From Cyanobacteria bacterium HKST-UBA04 (GTDB lineage: Bacteria > Cyanobacteriota > Vampirovibrionia > Vampirovibrionales > JAGQHJ01), in contig JAGQHJ010000002.1 in the NCBI GenBank assembly GCA_020431915.1, positions 1 to 49,077 of the forward strand: a stretch of DNA of 49,077 bases. The letters are read 5' to 3'. The notes below the pieces were generated by a model. That model worked only from the letters and a program-made list of their open reading frames with translations, was not told the DNA's origin and ran no database searches. Position 1 is the stretch's first letter, and each line of letters begins with the position of its first letter. This document shows positions 1 through 7,789 of the stretch, one piece after another. Made by a program: the position numbers and the translations under genes.

Positions 1-10
1 CCGCTATATA

Positions 11-34
11 TTGTTTTTATATTTCTAGATTGAG
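11..34 (+). promoter_or_regulatory. AT-rich promoter-like element, left part outside the window
   Basis: TTGTTTTTATATT at 11-23 followed by TCTAGA. The same TTGT(n)ATAWT block precedes three other repeat-protein genes (936, 17037 and 42298). The upstream CACA box seen in those copies would fall before base 1, so it cannot be checked here. If TATATT at 18-23 is the -10, the leader of the first curlin-like gene is about 200 bases. Confidence 0.45.
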
Positions 35-237
35 AAGAAGACCCCTATAGTGTCATTTATTGTCGCTCAGCGCGCTCGTATTCAATCGTGCCTGTTTCTG
101 TGCATCGCTTGAAAACCAGCCCGTTCGAACTGTGCCAAAACCTGAAAAAATCGAGCCCCCGTAAACCGCCCCCATTTTTTTGAGCCTACCCAAGATTTAC
201 ACACCCCAGAAACACCCAACCGAAGGAGAAGAACATA

Positions 238-789
238 ATGACCATTTCTGCTAGTCAGATTGCCAGTGGTAACAACGCCAGAAACACGATTGCCCGCATT
301 TGGCAGCGTGACAACCAGGACCTGAACCTGCACCAGGAAATCACCAGCGGCAATGGCCGGCTGATTAACGACACCGCCTTCAGCTCGCTGAACAACCCCC
401 ATGAAATCAACTACAGCCTGACCCAGTTGATCACCGGCGGCAACGCCACCGCCACGAACGCCGTGCGCCTGAGCCAAAACACCAATACCCACGAAAGAAT
501 CGTTCAAGGTATCGACATTGCCAGCGGTTCGGCCAGCAACGCCGTTACCGAAGGCTACTTCGATCCGCGCAGCGGCGACTACACCCAGGTTGCCCTGGTT
601 GGCAGCGGTAGCGCCAGCAACTCGATCACCCGCAGCGCTTTCTCCGGCAGCGTTCGTGTTGACCAGTTGGCCAGCGGTACAACCAGCGCCCGCAACGATG
701 CCCGTCTGAGCGGCATCCGTGGCAGCGCCACCGTATTCCAAGAAGCCGAAGGCAACGGTGCCACCAACAACCTGGTTATCACCGCCTAG
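238..789 (+). CDS. Curlin-like short-repeat protein, paralogue 1
   Basis: Unnamed protein of 183 residues made almost entirely of a degenerate repeat of about 25 residues. Each unit has a Gln, then a Gly/Ser/Ala/Asn turn, then Asn followed by a hydrophobic residue, for example QIASGNNARN, QLITGGNATATN and VGSGSASNS. The pattern resembles curlin repeats and suggests a beta-solenoid or amyloid-forming structural protein; that fold is inference. There is no Sec signal peptide and no Cys. The ATG at 238 follows AAGGAG with good spacing. The next gene is a paralogue of almost the same length; the block GYFDPRSGDYTQVALVGSGS is identical in both. A strong hairpin terminator follows. It is probably highly expressed from the AT-rich promoter at the window edge. 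A bona fide CsgA/B function is not shown: the usual curli accessory genes are absent here. Confidence 0.8.
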   Translation: MTISASQIASGNNARNTIARIWQRDNQDLNLHQEITSGNGRLINDTAFSSLNNPHEINYSLTQLITGGNATATNAVRLSQNTNTHERIVQGIDIASGSASNAVTEGYFDPRSGDYTQVALVGSGSASNSITRSAFSGSVRVDQLASGTTSARNDARLSGIRGSATVFQEAEGNGATNNLVITA

Positions 790-811
790 GTCTCTTATCC
801 CCCATTTCACC

Positions 812-850
812 AAACCCCGTCCACATCGCCCCAAGCGCCGGACGGGGTTT
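812..850 (+). terminator. Hairpin terminator after curlin-like gene 1
   Basis: Perfect 11-bp stem: AAACCCCGTCC (812-822) pairs with GGACGGGGTTT (840-850). It lies 23 bases past the stop. The T-run is short (TTTGT). Confidence 0.75.
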
Positions 851-918
851 GTGCCGTGAAGGGCCCGTGAAAAGGGGCCAGCCGTTAACATTTTGTAATG
901 CATTGGCCAGCCAAGTAT

Positions 919-948
919 CACAGGGCTTCATATATTTGTTTTTATAAT
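919..948 (+). promoter_or_regulatory. CACA-N20-TATAAT promoter element
   Basis: CACAGGGCTTCAT (919-931) and TTTGTTTTTATAAT (935-948). The stretch matches the element before the EF-hand gene (17020-17049) at about 24 of 30 positions. CACA and TATAAT starts are 24 bases apart, exactly as in the copies at 17020 and 42283. Predicted start of transcription is near 955, giving an unusually long leader of about 360 bases. Confidence 0.55.
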
Positions 949-954
949 ATTAGA

Positions 955-1316
955 GAAAAGAGATGTGATTTCGTTTCCTCGCCACCCCCACCGTTTCTTT
1001 GCTCTACGTATCCCCAGTCTCAGTATAACCAGCATCGTAGCCCGTTATCTGTACCGTGTTTTTTGTGGTTTGCAACCGGCCTTAAAGCCCTCATTCGTTT
1101 TGAATCCGTTTCCTACACCCGATTGTACCGTGTTGTACCCGCCAAAAAATTTCGTTACAGGCAACCCCCCAATTCGTTGGGGACCAAGAGCGTTCTGGTG
1201 CCGCAACCCCCTCGTTTCAAAAGGCACTTGGATCCACCGAAATCACATCACGTCCCCTTTTCTTTAATTCCCCGTGTTTCGCTAAATCACCAACCTTAAA
1301 AGGAGATCACCACCCC
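955..1316 (+). other. Long pyrimidine-rich untranslated leader of curlin-like gene 2
   Basis: About 360 bases between the putative promoter and the ATG at 1317. It is rich in C and T and holds several TTCGTT-like words. An open frame crosses it but has no ribosome site and an unnatural composition, so I do not call a gene. A strong site (AAAGGAG, about 1299-1305) closes the leader. No known riboswitch was recognised. Confidence 0.4.
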
Positions 1317-1874
1317 ATGGGAAGAATCGGTAACTTTAACTTTACCCAGATTGCCCGCGGTAACAACGCCAGCAACCGGACCAACACCCTGTGGATGGAC
1401 CACGGCACAAGCGGCAAGCTGCACCAGGAAATCACCGGTGGCAACGGCCGTTTGAGCAACTCGACGGCTATTAGCACCATTCGCAACGGCAGCGTCAACA
1501 GCATTGACGTGACCCAGCTGATCACCGGTGGCCACGCCAACGCCACGAACGACGTGCTGCTGAGCCGCAACGAAAATACCCACGAAAAAATCGTTCAGGG
1601 TATCGACATTGCCAGCGGTTCGGCTCGCAACACCATCCGCGAAGGCTACTTCGATCCGCGCAGCGGTGACTACACCCAGGTAGCCCTGGTTGGCAGCGGC
1701 AGCGCCAGCAACTCCCTGGTTCGTAACACCTTTGCCGGCAACGTTCGCGTTGACCAGTTGGCCAGCGGTACGACGGCCCGCAACGATGCCCACCTGAGCG
1801 GCATCGGCGGCAGCGCCACCGTATTCCAGGAAGCTGAAGGCAACGGTGCCACCAACAACCTGGTTATCGGCTAG
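1317..1874 (+). CDS. Curlin-like short-repeat protein, paralogue 2
   Basis: Protein of 185 residues, paralogous over its full length to the one at 238-789. The N-terminal third diverges and the C-terminal half is nearly identical (VQGIDIASGSA, GYFDPRSGDYTQVALV, TVFQEAEGNGATNNLVI). It has the same Gln/Gly/Asn repeat pattern suggestive of a beta-solenoid, no signal peptide and no Cys. The ATG at 1317 sits 11 bases after AGGAG. It has its own promoter element at 919-948 and its own terminator, so the pair is a tandem duplication with independent transcription, not an operon. The retained identity at both DNA and protein level means either recent duplication or ongoing gene conversion. Function unknown; a surface or matrix role is inference. 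Confidence 0.8.
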   Translation: MGRIGNFNFTQIARGNNASNRTNTLWMDHGTSGKLHQEITGGNGRLSNSTAISTIRNGSVNSIDVTQLITGGHANATNDVLLSRNENTHEKIVQGIDIASGSARNTIREGYFDPRSGDYTQVALVGSGSASNSLVRNTFAGNVRVDQLASGTTARNDAHLSGIGGSATVFQEAEGNGATNNLVIG

Positions 1875-1904
1875 GCCGCTTCACCACTAAAACTAGTTAA
1901 GGTT

Positions 1905-1940
1905 AACCCCCCTCTTGGTTTTTTGCCAGGCAGGGGGGTT
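1905..1940 (+). terminator. Hairpin terminator after curlin-like gene 2
   Basis: AACCCCCCT (1905-1913) pairs with AGGGGGGTT (1932-1940), a perfect 9-bp stem. It lies about 30 bases after the stop at 1874. The loop itself is T-rich. Confidence 0.55.
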
Positions 1941-2015
1941 GCCTTGAAAAAACCGGGTTGCTGGGCGTATAGTAAGGAAACAAGCCGGGTTTAACCGGCA
2001 CCAAGCAACCGTCAG

Positions 2016-2087
2016 CAAGGACGTCTTCAAAGACGTACTCCAAGACGTATTCAAAGACTTACTCAAGGACATAACCAAGGACAAGGG
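2016..2087 (+). repeat. Six tandem 12-base repeats in the leader of the next gene
   Basis: Consensus CAARGACGTAYT. Units start at 2016, 2028, 2040, 2052, 2064 and 2076 without gaps; the last two drift (CAAGGACATAAC, CAAGGACAAGGG). The array ends 5 bases before the ATG at 2093, and its last unit supplies the ribosome-binding AAGGG. It may be a protein-binding array or a slippage-variable leader. Confidence 0.85.
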
Positions 2088-2092
2088 TGATT

Positions 2093-2695
2093 ATGACAAA
2101 CCATCGTTCCACGCCAACCGTAGGGGCCTCGGCCATACTGCTTGCAAGCTTTTCCGCCTTGCTGCTTATTGCCCCCAGCAGCATGGGCAATCCCCAGGCA
2201 CAAGACGACAACCACACCGCCTCGGAAACCTTTGTGGACTGGCAAGGCGCAAAGGTTGGCCTGAACGCGCTGGGCCCCATCCAAGTAGGTATGACCGTCG
2301 CCGAAGCCCAGCAAGCCAGTGGCCTGACCTTTAAACGCGAAGCCAACTATGACACGGACGAATGTTATTACGTGGCCCCCGCCTCCGGTCCCACCGATGT
2401 AGGATTGATGGTAACCAACGGCGTGATTGCCCGGTTTGACGTCTGGGAAGGTAGCCGTACCACCTTGAGCGGTATCGGTATCGGTTCCACCGAAGCCCAG
2501 ATCAAGCAAGCCTACGGGAACAAGGTGTCCGTGGAACGGCATCACTATGACGAAAACGGCCACTACATGGTATATACCCCCACCGATGATGCCGATGCCC
2601 AGTACCGCATGATTTTTGAAACCGACGGCAAGAAGGTCATCGGCATTCGTACCGGCAAGCTGCCCGAAGCCTTTTACGTGGAAGGTTGCTCTTAA
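2093..2695 (+). CDS. Secreted protein of unknown function
   Basis: About 200 residues. A hydrophobic N-terminal segment (ASAILLASFSALLLIAP) acts as a signal peptide, or a membrane anchor; cleavage near the following SSMGNPQAQ is plausible. The mature part is a small alpha/beta domain containing two related blocks, LGPIQVGMTVAEAQQASG and LSGIGIGSTEAQIKQAYGNK. They look like a repeated SmpA/BamE-like VGMT...A motif, which I infer rather than claim. Two Cys residues (DECYY and EGCS at the end) could form a disulfide. The start ATG 2093 is preferred over an in-frame GTG at 2087, because AAGGG ends the upstream repeat array 5 bases before it. Probably periplasmic or outer-membrane associated. Confidence 0.75.
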   Translation: MTNHRSTPTVGASAILLASFSALLLIAPSSMGNPQAQDDNHTASETFVDWQGAKVGLNALGPIQVGMTVAEAQQASGLTFKREANYDTDECYYVAPASGPTDVGLMVTNGVIARFDVWEGSRTTLSGIGIGSTEAQIKQAYGNKVSVERHHYDENGHYMVYTPTDDADAQYRMIFETDGKKVIGIRTGKLPEAFYVEGCS

Positions 2696-2725
2696 CAAGC
2701 CTCCTCCTGCGGCCAATCCAAGCCC

Positions 2726-2765
2726 ACTGGTCGCAACTGGTCACGACTGATCACGACTGGTCACG
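2726..2765. repeat. Four tandem 10-base repeats
   Basis: ACTGGTCGCA, ACTGGTCACG, ACTGATCACG, ACTGGTCACG, gapless, just after the stop of the secreted protein. Units contain the near-palindrome TGRTCA. One helical turn per unit would put binding sites on one face of the DNA. The unit is unrelated to the 12-base array at 2016-2087. Confidence 0.75.
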
Positions 2766-2935
2766 TCCGTGTACGGCTAAAGCCCTTTTCCAGCCTGCCG
2801 TGATGCCTGAATGCCCCAAGCCGCCCAGAAGCCGGTAAGCAATCTAGGGCAGGCCACCGGTTTTGTTTTGGCACTGCCAAAACCAGCCCACATTTTCAGA
2901 ACTTGGCCAGCAATCGGGATGGACAGGACACGCCG

Positions 2936-4201
2936 ATGCCGTCTCCCCTAAAACCGATACTTTTGCCTAAATGGGTTCATTGGACCAAGACCTTCCAGGA
3001 AACGGCCCTAATTAACCGGGGTACCCTGGATGCCTTGGGTTATGCGCTGCCCATGGTTATTTTTACCCGGAACGCATTGGAGCGTAAGGAAAAAATTGTC
3101 GACCGCACCGTAACCCTCTCCTCTGCATTCCTGTTGGCCCCTCTTCACGCCTTGTTGTTCTATAACCTGTTCAGCCGGGGCTTGGCGAGTAAAAAGCTAA
3201 TGCACCTTCCCTATAAAGCCCTGACCAGTAACCGGGCCTTCCATGCCGGGCTAAAGGAACTACAAAAAACGCTGCTGCAAGACAGTCGGGGCAAGCTAAA
3301 CTGGGCTATCCCCAAGGGGTTGCTGGGCAACAACCAGGCCGTTACCCGAATACGCCACAAGCTGATCAACAACAAAACCCACATGTTGATGTGGGACACC
3401 ATTACAGAAGCCCTGATCTTTACCAACATCGGCTTTATCAACAACTGGGTTAGCCGCAAGACCACCGGCAAAAACCGCTTCGTCGGCGAAATAGGCGTGG
3501 CCAGCGACAAACAGCTCGATGCCCTCCACCAGGCCAAAGGCAATGGTGAGATGACCAAACAAGACGAGATCAACCGTCACATCATCAACTCCATTATTGC
3601 CGTGGCCGTGCCCAGCGCCATTGCCTTGGGCCTGAAAAATGCCCTGAGAAACCCCAAGAAATCCACCCTGGTACTCAACACCCTTCGCAAGGTGGCCCCC
3701 AGCTTCGATTACAAAAAAGGCATTTATCTGGGCATTGGTTCGCTGGTGGTTATTATCGGCATGCAGATGCTGGGCTACATTACAGCCGCCCGCAGCAAGT
3801 ACGAACTGATGGAACGAACCCTACAGGAATCGCTCGCCAATTACCTGTTTTTCCTGGGTGAACCAACCTGGGCCTTGCTCTTGGGACGGGCCTTGTTTAG
3901 CAAAGCACAACGACCGATGATTCACTCGATTAAAAGCTGTATGAACCATTTGTCCAGTAAAGGGGCCCCACCCAGCCAAATAAACCGCCTGGCCAGTCGG
4001 GCAGCCGGGTTTTACTGGTTCTCGTTTGCATTAACCACCGCCACCCTAGCCACCATGCTGTGGGGTAAAAACAAGCTAACCACCCGAAAAATCCAGCGCG
4101 ATCTGGCCACCTTGAAAAACCAGACCAGCCCCAATCCGTACACCCCCCAAACCGGGCACCCAAAAACCCTATACCCCCCAATCACCCAACGAATCACCTG
4201 A
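2936..4201 (+). CDS. Integral membrane protein, unknown family
   Basis: 421 residues and basic, with several hydrophobic spans: around LSSAFLLAPLHALLFYNLF, IINSIIAVAVPSAIALGL, IYLGIGSLVVIIGMQMLG and FYWFSFALTTATLATML. No family motif was recognised. The C-terminal tail is rich in Pro, Thr and Asn and probably unstructured. The ATG at 2936 follows GGACAGGA with 8-base spacing; an upstream in-frame TTG at 2905 region lacks such a site. The short basic loops suggest an inner-membrane protein. Neighbours give no clue: it follows the 10-base repeat region and precedes panD, which has its own promoter. Confidence 0.7.
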   Translation: MPSPLKPILLPKWVHWTKTFQETALINRGTLDALGYALPMVIFTRNALERKEKIVDRTVTLSSAFLLAPLHALLFYNLFSRGLASKKLMHLPYKALTSNRAFHAGLKELQKTLLQDSRGKLNWAIPKGLLGNNQAVTRIRHKLINNKTHMLMWDTITEALIFTNIGFINNWVSRKTTGKNRFVGEIGVASDKQLDALHQAKGNGEMTKQDEINRHIINSIIAVAVPSAIALGLKNALRNPKKSTLVLNTLRKVAPSFDYKKGIYLGIGSLVVIIGMQMLGYITAARSKYELMERTLQESLANYLFFLGEPTWALLLGRALFSKAQRPMIHSIKSCMNHLSSKGAPPSQINRLASRAAGFYWFSFALTTATLATMLWGKNKLTTRKIQRDLATLKNQTSPNPYTPQTGHPKTLYPPITQRIT

Positions 4202-4249
4202 ACTGTTCGGCGCCAACCCGCCCATAATGCTACAAACGACGTGAAACCA

Positions 4250-4278
4250 CTGACCCCACCACCGCTTTCTGATACAAT
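4250..4278 (+). promoter_or_regulatory. Promoter candidate for panD
   Basis: CTGACC (4250-4255), a 17-base spacer and TACAAT (4273-4278). The -35 box is degenerate and the -10 is one mismatch from consensus. Predicted start near 4285, leaving a leader of about 165 bases. Confidence 0.4.
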
Positions 4279-4449
4279 AAATGGGCTTTGTGCTTTAAAA
4301 TGCGTTGTTCAGCCCTGATCGGCCCATTTTCGGCCCCTTTAACGTATAAGAGCACTTTACAGCAGTCGCTTTGCTTAGATGTGTCACACCCAGTACCCCC
4401 TGCGCGCCGCCTTCGCCGCCCAATTGCCCAATAAGGACCGCTTGCGTCG

Positions 4450-4854
4450 ATGATGTACCTGCCCAAACTCTACAGCAAAATTCACCGTGCCACCGTTACC
4501 CAGGCCGATTTGGAGTACGAAGGCAGCATTACCGTGGATGCCCACCTCTTGGCATTGGCCGACATCCGGGAGTTTCAGCAGGTCCATATCTACAACATTA
4601 CCTCGGGCCACCGGTTCGAGACCTATGCCCTGCTGGGCGAACCCCACAGCGGTGTTATCCAGATCAACGGGGCGGCCGCCCACAAGGCCGGCGTCGGCGA
4701 TCTCGTCATTATTGTGGCCTATGCCCATATGGACGAAGCCGAGTTTGAGGCCCACACCCCCAAGATTATCCTGGTCGACGAACAAAACCGACCCAAGGCC
4801 CCCTATGCAAATGCCGCCGGTACGTCGGTCAAAGGCCAGCCGCTGGCTGTGTAA
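4450..4854 (+). CDS. panD: Aspartate 1-decarboxylase
   Basis: Pyruvoyl-dependent enzyme that makes beta-alanine from L-aspartate for pantothenate and CoA synthesis in the cytosol. The family hallmarks are all present: [15 protein letters not shown], with the Gly25-Ser26 self-cleavage bond that generates the pyruvoyl group, the Arg in GHRFETYA, and [19 protein letters not shown]. The length of 134 residues is slightly above the usual 115-130, the extra being a loose C-terminal tail. AAGGA lies 12 bases before the ATG at 4450; ATG 4453 is an alternative. Other pantothenate genes (panB, panC) are not nearby. A strong terminator follows, so it is probably monocistronic. Confidence in the assignment is high. 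Confidence 0.96.
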   Translation: MMYLPKLYSKIHRATVTQADLEYEGSITVDAHLLALADIREFQQVHIYNITSGHRFETYALLGEPHSGVIQINGAAAHKAGVGDLVIIVAYAHMDEAEFEAHTPKIILVDEQNRPKAPYANAAGTSVKGQPLAV

Positions 4855-4903
4855 CAGCCCCTGTACGCCTAGGGAACTGACACGCGCATACCCACAAAAA
4901 TTG

Positions 4904-4950
4904 AACCGGCTTCCCGTCTTGACACATCAAGCCTGGGAAGCCGGTTTTTT
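4904..4950 (+). terminator. Rho-independent terminator after panD
   Basis: Perfect 12-bp stem AACCGGCTTCCC (4904-4915) with GGGAAGCCGGTT (4935-4946), ending in a run of six T. The loop has its own small stem (CTTGA/TCAAG). Confidence 0.92.
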
Positions 4951-5155
4951 CGAGTCGCACGTGCCACAACCAGAAGACACGGGACAATAAATGACGAGAA
5001 ATGACGAGAAATAGGGTGTTTGTGGAGAAACCTGTTTTTTAGACTTTTTGCGGATAAGGCACTGACGCCAGACAGGGTAGGGAGAGCCGCCTCAAATACA
5101 ACCTAAATGACTAAAGCAATCGCCTGTAACATCAGGCACGGGTTAGGCACTCAGG

Positions 5156-5560
5156 TTAAGCACTGATGGCAAACCGGCCACTGGCTTCCTGCGTTTGGGC
5201 CTGGGCACCCAGCAACGATTTAGCCGGGGTCAGCTCGCTGCTAAGCAGGGCCTTGCTATTGGCTTGTTGGGAACCGGCAAAAGCGCTGGAGGGGTTGATG
5301 CGGGCGCGCATCAGTTCGCTGGCCAGGTAGTTAAGGCCACGGGCGATTTCCAGGGTATCAACCGGCGGCTGAGACGGTTTCATTTGAACATCGCTTAAAC
5401 CAAACTTGGGTTTTGCCGTGTTGTTGAAGGTTACGCCAAGACCGGCAAAGGCAGCCTGGGCCAACCCTTTGTTGTTGGCTTTGGGGGCAGCCGGTAGCTG
5501 GCTGGGTAGGGGGGTTCTTAGCGCTGAGGGGTTCAGGGCTAGGGTTGCTAGGGATGACAT
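5156..5560 (-). CDS. Small hypothetical protein
   Basis: 134 residues, not recognised. It is rich in Ala, Ser, Leu and Pro, with no membrane span and no Cys. The middle contains a helix-forming stretch (VDTLEIARGLNYLASELMRAR); the flanks look disordered. An AAGGAG sits 11 bases before the ATG, which supports a real gene and this start. It stands alone between two plus-strand genes. A strong hairpin in its upstream region (5642-5678) could attenuate it. Several other proteins of this window are similarly Ala/Pro-rich with one helical core, suggesting lineage-specific cytosolic proteins. Function unknown. Confidence 0.65.
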   Translation of the reverse strand: MSSLATLALNPSALRTPLPSQLPAAPKANNKGLAQAAFAGLGVTFNNTAKPKFGLSDVQMKPSQPPVDTLEIARGLNYLASELMRARINPSSAFAGSQQANSKALLSSELTPAKSLLGAQAQTQEASGRFAISA

Positions 5561-6041
5561 TGGGGTGGGTTTCTCCTTATTTGTGTGGGTTGTTCTGGTT
5601 CGTCTCTGGTTGTTGTTAATTGGTGAAAAGGGGCATAAACAAAACCGCCGGGCCTTTTGGGTGGGGCTCCGGCGGTTTGGTAAATCTCGTTAACTTGCGG
5701 TTAGTGAAGATTGATGCCAGGAAGCCCCGTGATTGGAATAATCACAGCCACGTCAATAATCACCACGCGATGTTGGTTATTCAGGGTTGTTGCGTTGCGA
5801 TTCATCACGACGAAAGGGGCTTTCACAGTTAACATCATAACTAACAAAGGCTAGGCACATGATGCCTAGTCGCCCCATAGTAACGGTCAGCCACTTTGAT
5901 GTCAAGCCCCATGAATTTTCCCTACACCCAGAGCCACCCGTTACAATGGCAAACAGAAGCCCCCAGAGAGCGCGCGCCCCCTTCAGCCGTTTTTTCAGTA
6001 CAATGGAAAAAACGTGGGTGATAACGGAAAGGTTTGTGACG
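5561..6041. other. Intergenic region with two hairpins
   Basis: 481 bases without a supported gene. AAACCGCCGG (5642-5651) pairs with CCGGCGGTTT (5669-5678). Read on the minus strand it ends in TTTTGTTT and resembles a terminator in the leader of the gene at 5156-5560. CTAGGCA (5851-5857) pairs with TGCCTAG (5863-5869). Two TACAATGG words, at 5941 and 5999, could be -10 boxes for the gene starting at 6042; no clear -35 was found. Confidence 0.5.
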
Positions 6042-6905
6042 ATGTTGATGACAGAACTGCTGCGGGCGATCCTAATACCCCAAAAACCGCTGGCCGGGAT
6101 AGCCGCCTTAACCCTACTGCTGGCGATGCTTTCTGCCACAGAACCCATGGCCGTAGCCGCTCAAGCCCACCCCAAAACCGCCCAAAACCGCACAACCTCT
6201 GCCTCAACCGAAGCCACTGCACCGGTTTCCCTGCGTTATTTTTCACCCGATGCCTACCAGGTCGATGTCGACGTGCTGCATCAACGAACCCGCACCACCA
6301 TCAGCCGCCCCATGCATTACCGGGACGACTCGGACATGTTCTACCTGGATCTGCCCCAAGGCCTGTTTCGAAAAAACGATCCGCTGACGCTGACTTTTCA
6401 TCCGCGAAACCAGTTTAACGCCCCGCTCCCCCCCTACACTGTCACCTACCGTGTCGGGCAAACCCCGGAATATTTTGCAGACAGCACCATCAACCAAAGC
6501 CCATTGCGGGTGCGGACCCTGCAAAAAAACCGGTCGACCAGCCCTGCCGTGCAAGTATACCTGCCGCCGGCATCTAAGACCGAACCGGCCCTGATCAAGA
6601 AAGACGAGATTCTGGCTGCCCGGTTGCACCGACCCGGCGCCTCCCTGATGAGTTTCCATAGCCTGCGCCCGGTCCCCAAACAACCGGACTGGTACGAGCT
6701 TCAGGTACCCGCTTTCTGGTTTGGCCAAGGCGAAGCCGTGGTGGTTGACCTGTTCGCCAGCCAGCAACTGGCCAAGCTATCCAACACCCCGCCGCCCAAC
6801 GGCGAACCTTCGGATATGCGCACCCTGTACTCGTTTACCTACAAAACGCTGGACAACACAACCGTTAACGAATCGGCCCACCCCGACCAACAGTTGTCGC
6901 AATAA
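6042..6905 (+). CDS. Membrane-anchored or secreted protein, unknown
   Basis: 288 residues from the ATG at 6042, which follows GGAAAGG with 9-base spacing. An in-frame ATG at 5859 would add 61 residues of unlikely composition, including a hairpin. The N-terminus carries one hydrophobic span (AGIAALTLLLAMLSA), a signal peptide or anchor. The remainder is a mostly beta periplasmic-type domain (VSLRYFSPDAYQVDVDVLHQ, PLTLTFHPRNQFNAPLPPY, WYELQVPAFWFGQGEAVVVD) with no Cys. No known family was recognised. The short gap to the convergent gene at 6914 suggests terminator sharing, but no hairpin is seen there. Confidence 0.7.
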   Translation: MLMTELLRAILIPQKPLAGIAALTLLLAMLSATEPMAVAAQAHPKTAQNRTTSASTEATAPVSLRYFSPDAYQVDVDVLHQRTRTTISRPMHYRDDSDMFYLDLPQGLFRKNDPLTLTFHPRNQFNAPLPPYTVTYRVGQTPEYFADSTINQSPLRVRTLQKNRSTSPAVQVYLPPASKTEPALIKKDEILAARLHRPGASLMSFHSLRPVPKQPDWYELQVPAFWFGQGEAVVVDLFASQQLAKLSNTPPPNGEPSDMRTLYSFTYKTLDNTTVNESAHPDQQLSQ

Positions 6906-6913
6906 GCCCAACG

Positions 6914-7345
6914 CTAGGGCAGGTATTGCTTGAAGGACCGTCCCACGGGATTCTTGATGGTGTCAAACTTCAGGTCGCTTTGGCTTAGCAGTTTATTGAT
7001 CCCGGTTGTTACCGATTTTTCGTTCAGGTGCTTGTGTTTTTTCATGACCCGATCAATGACGTCCTTGCTGCGAAAGGGCTTTTTAGCCGCAATCGTTTTG
7101 TCCAGCTCCTCCTGCAACAGCGGGGTTAACCCCGGCTGACGACTGCTGCGGGGTTTTTTGGCGTTTTTGGCCTGGCCGGATGCCCCAGATCCAACGGCCC
7201 CACCTGGCCCAACCGGTACAGTTGCCGACGCTTTCTTGTGCGCCTTGGCCGAGGGCATTTTACCACCTGTTTGCAGATACAGATTTTCCAGTACATACGC
7301 CAACTCTTCTTCCGTATCACAGGTAATGGTAAACGTAATGGACAT
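6914..7345 (-). CDS. Hypothetical protein with a C-terminal winged-helix-like domain
   Basis: 143 residues in two parts joined by a Gly/Ala/Lys-rich linker. The first 30 residues (MSITFTITCDTEEELAYVLE) look like a small ferredoxin-like sheet. From about residue 75 there is a helical, Lys-rich segment. It includes LLQEELDKTIAAKKPFRSKD, VIDRVMKKHKHLNEKSVTTG and a following helix, reminiscent of a winged helix-turn-helix. Nucleic-acid binding is inference. The start ATG has AAGG about 10 bases upstream. It converges with the secreted-protein gene ending at 6905, only 8 bases away. Confidence 0.65.
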   Translation of the reverse strand: MSITFTITCDTEEELAYVLENLYLQTGGKMPSAKAHKKASATVPVGPGGAVGSGASGQAKNAKKPRSSRQPGLTPLLQEELDKTIAAKKPFRSKDVIDRVMKKHKHLNEKSVTTGINKLLSQSDLKFDTIKNPVGRSFKQYLP

Positions 7346-7550
7346 GGAATTAAGAACCCTTTCAATGCGACGTCAATACGAATCAGCTAGGCATTACCCT
7401 ACCATACAAGCCCGCGTGATGCTGTATCGGGACATGACGGGTTTGCTGAACCCTTTTTTGATTCATTCTAATTAAAACCGTAATAATAATTAACTATTTT
7501 AATTAAAACGACCTTTAAAGCGCCACACAAATGCCTGGGCAGGCTAAACA
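7346..7550. other. AT-rich spacer beside tRNA-Cys
   Basis: 205 bases without a gene. The right part (7465-7515) is very AT-rich, with two copies of TAATTAAAAC (near 7468 and 7497). It lies just downstream of the tRNA on its strand and may hold its termination signal. Confidence 0.35.
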
Positions 7551-7621
7551 AGGCGACACCCAGATTCGAACTGGGGATAAGAGATTTGCAGTCTCCTGCC
7601 TTACCACTTGGCCATGTCGCC
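7551..7621 (-). tRNA. tRNA-Cys(GCA)
   Basis: A 71-base cloverleaf on the minus strand. The 7-bp acceptor stem GGCGACA/TGTCGCC lies at 7615-7621 and 7552-7558, with a U discriminator. The anticodon stem-loop holds CTGCAAA with anticodon GCA at 7587-7589, and the T-loop GTTCGAATC is present. CCA is not encoded. Confidence 0.96.
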
Positions 7622-7789
7622 CTATTTAGTTGTAAAACGATAAATCTATCGAGCGCTTTTTCAAATCACCTCGGTTTGATCGGTCTAAAAACCACCGGAT
7701 GAAAGAAGGGTCACTTATTCTACCTAAAAAAATACTAGGCACAAAATCCTGGGGGCCACAAAAAGCCCAGAGCACAATAAGCCCAGGGC

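Noticed and set aside
82..921. Long open frame on the minus strand across curlin-like gene 1
   Set aside because: Shadow of the repetitive plus-strand gene; no ribosome site, and it crosses the terminator and leader.
898..1299. 133-codon plus-strand frame in the leader of curlin-like gene 2
   Set aside because: Crosses the promoter element, has no ribosome site, and its composition is unlike neighbouring proteins.
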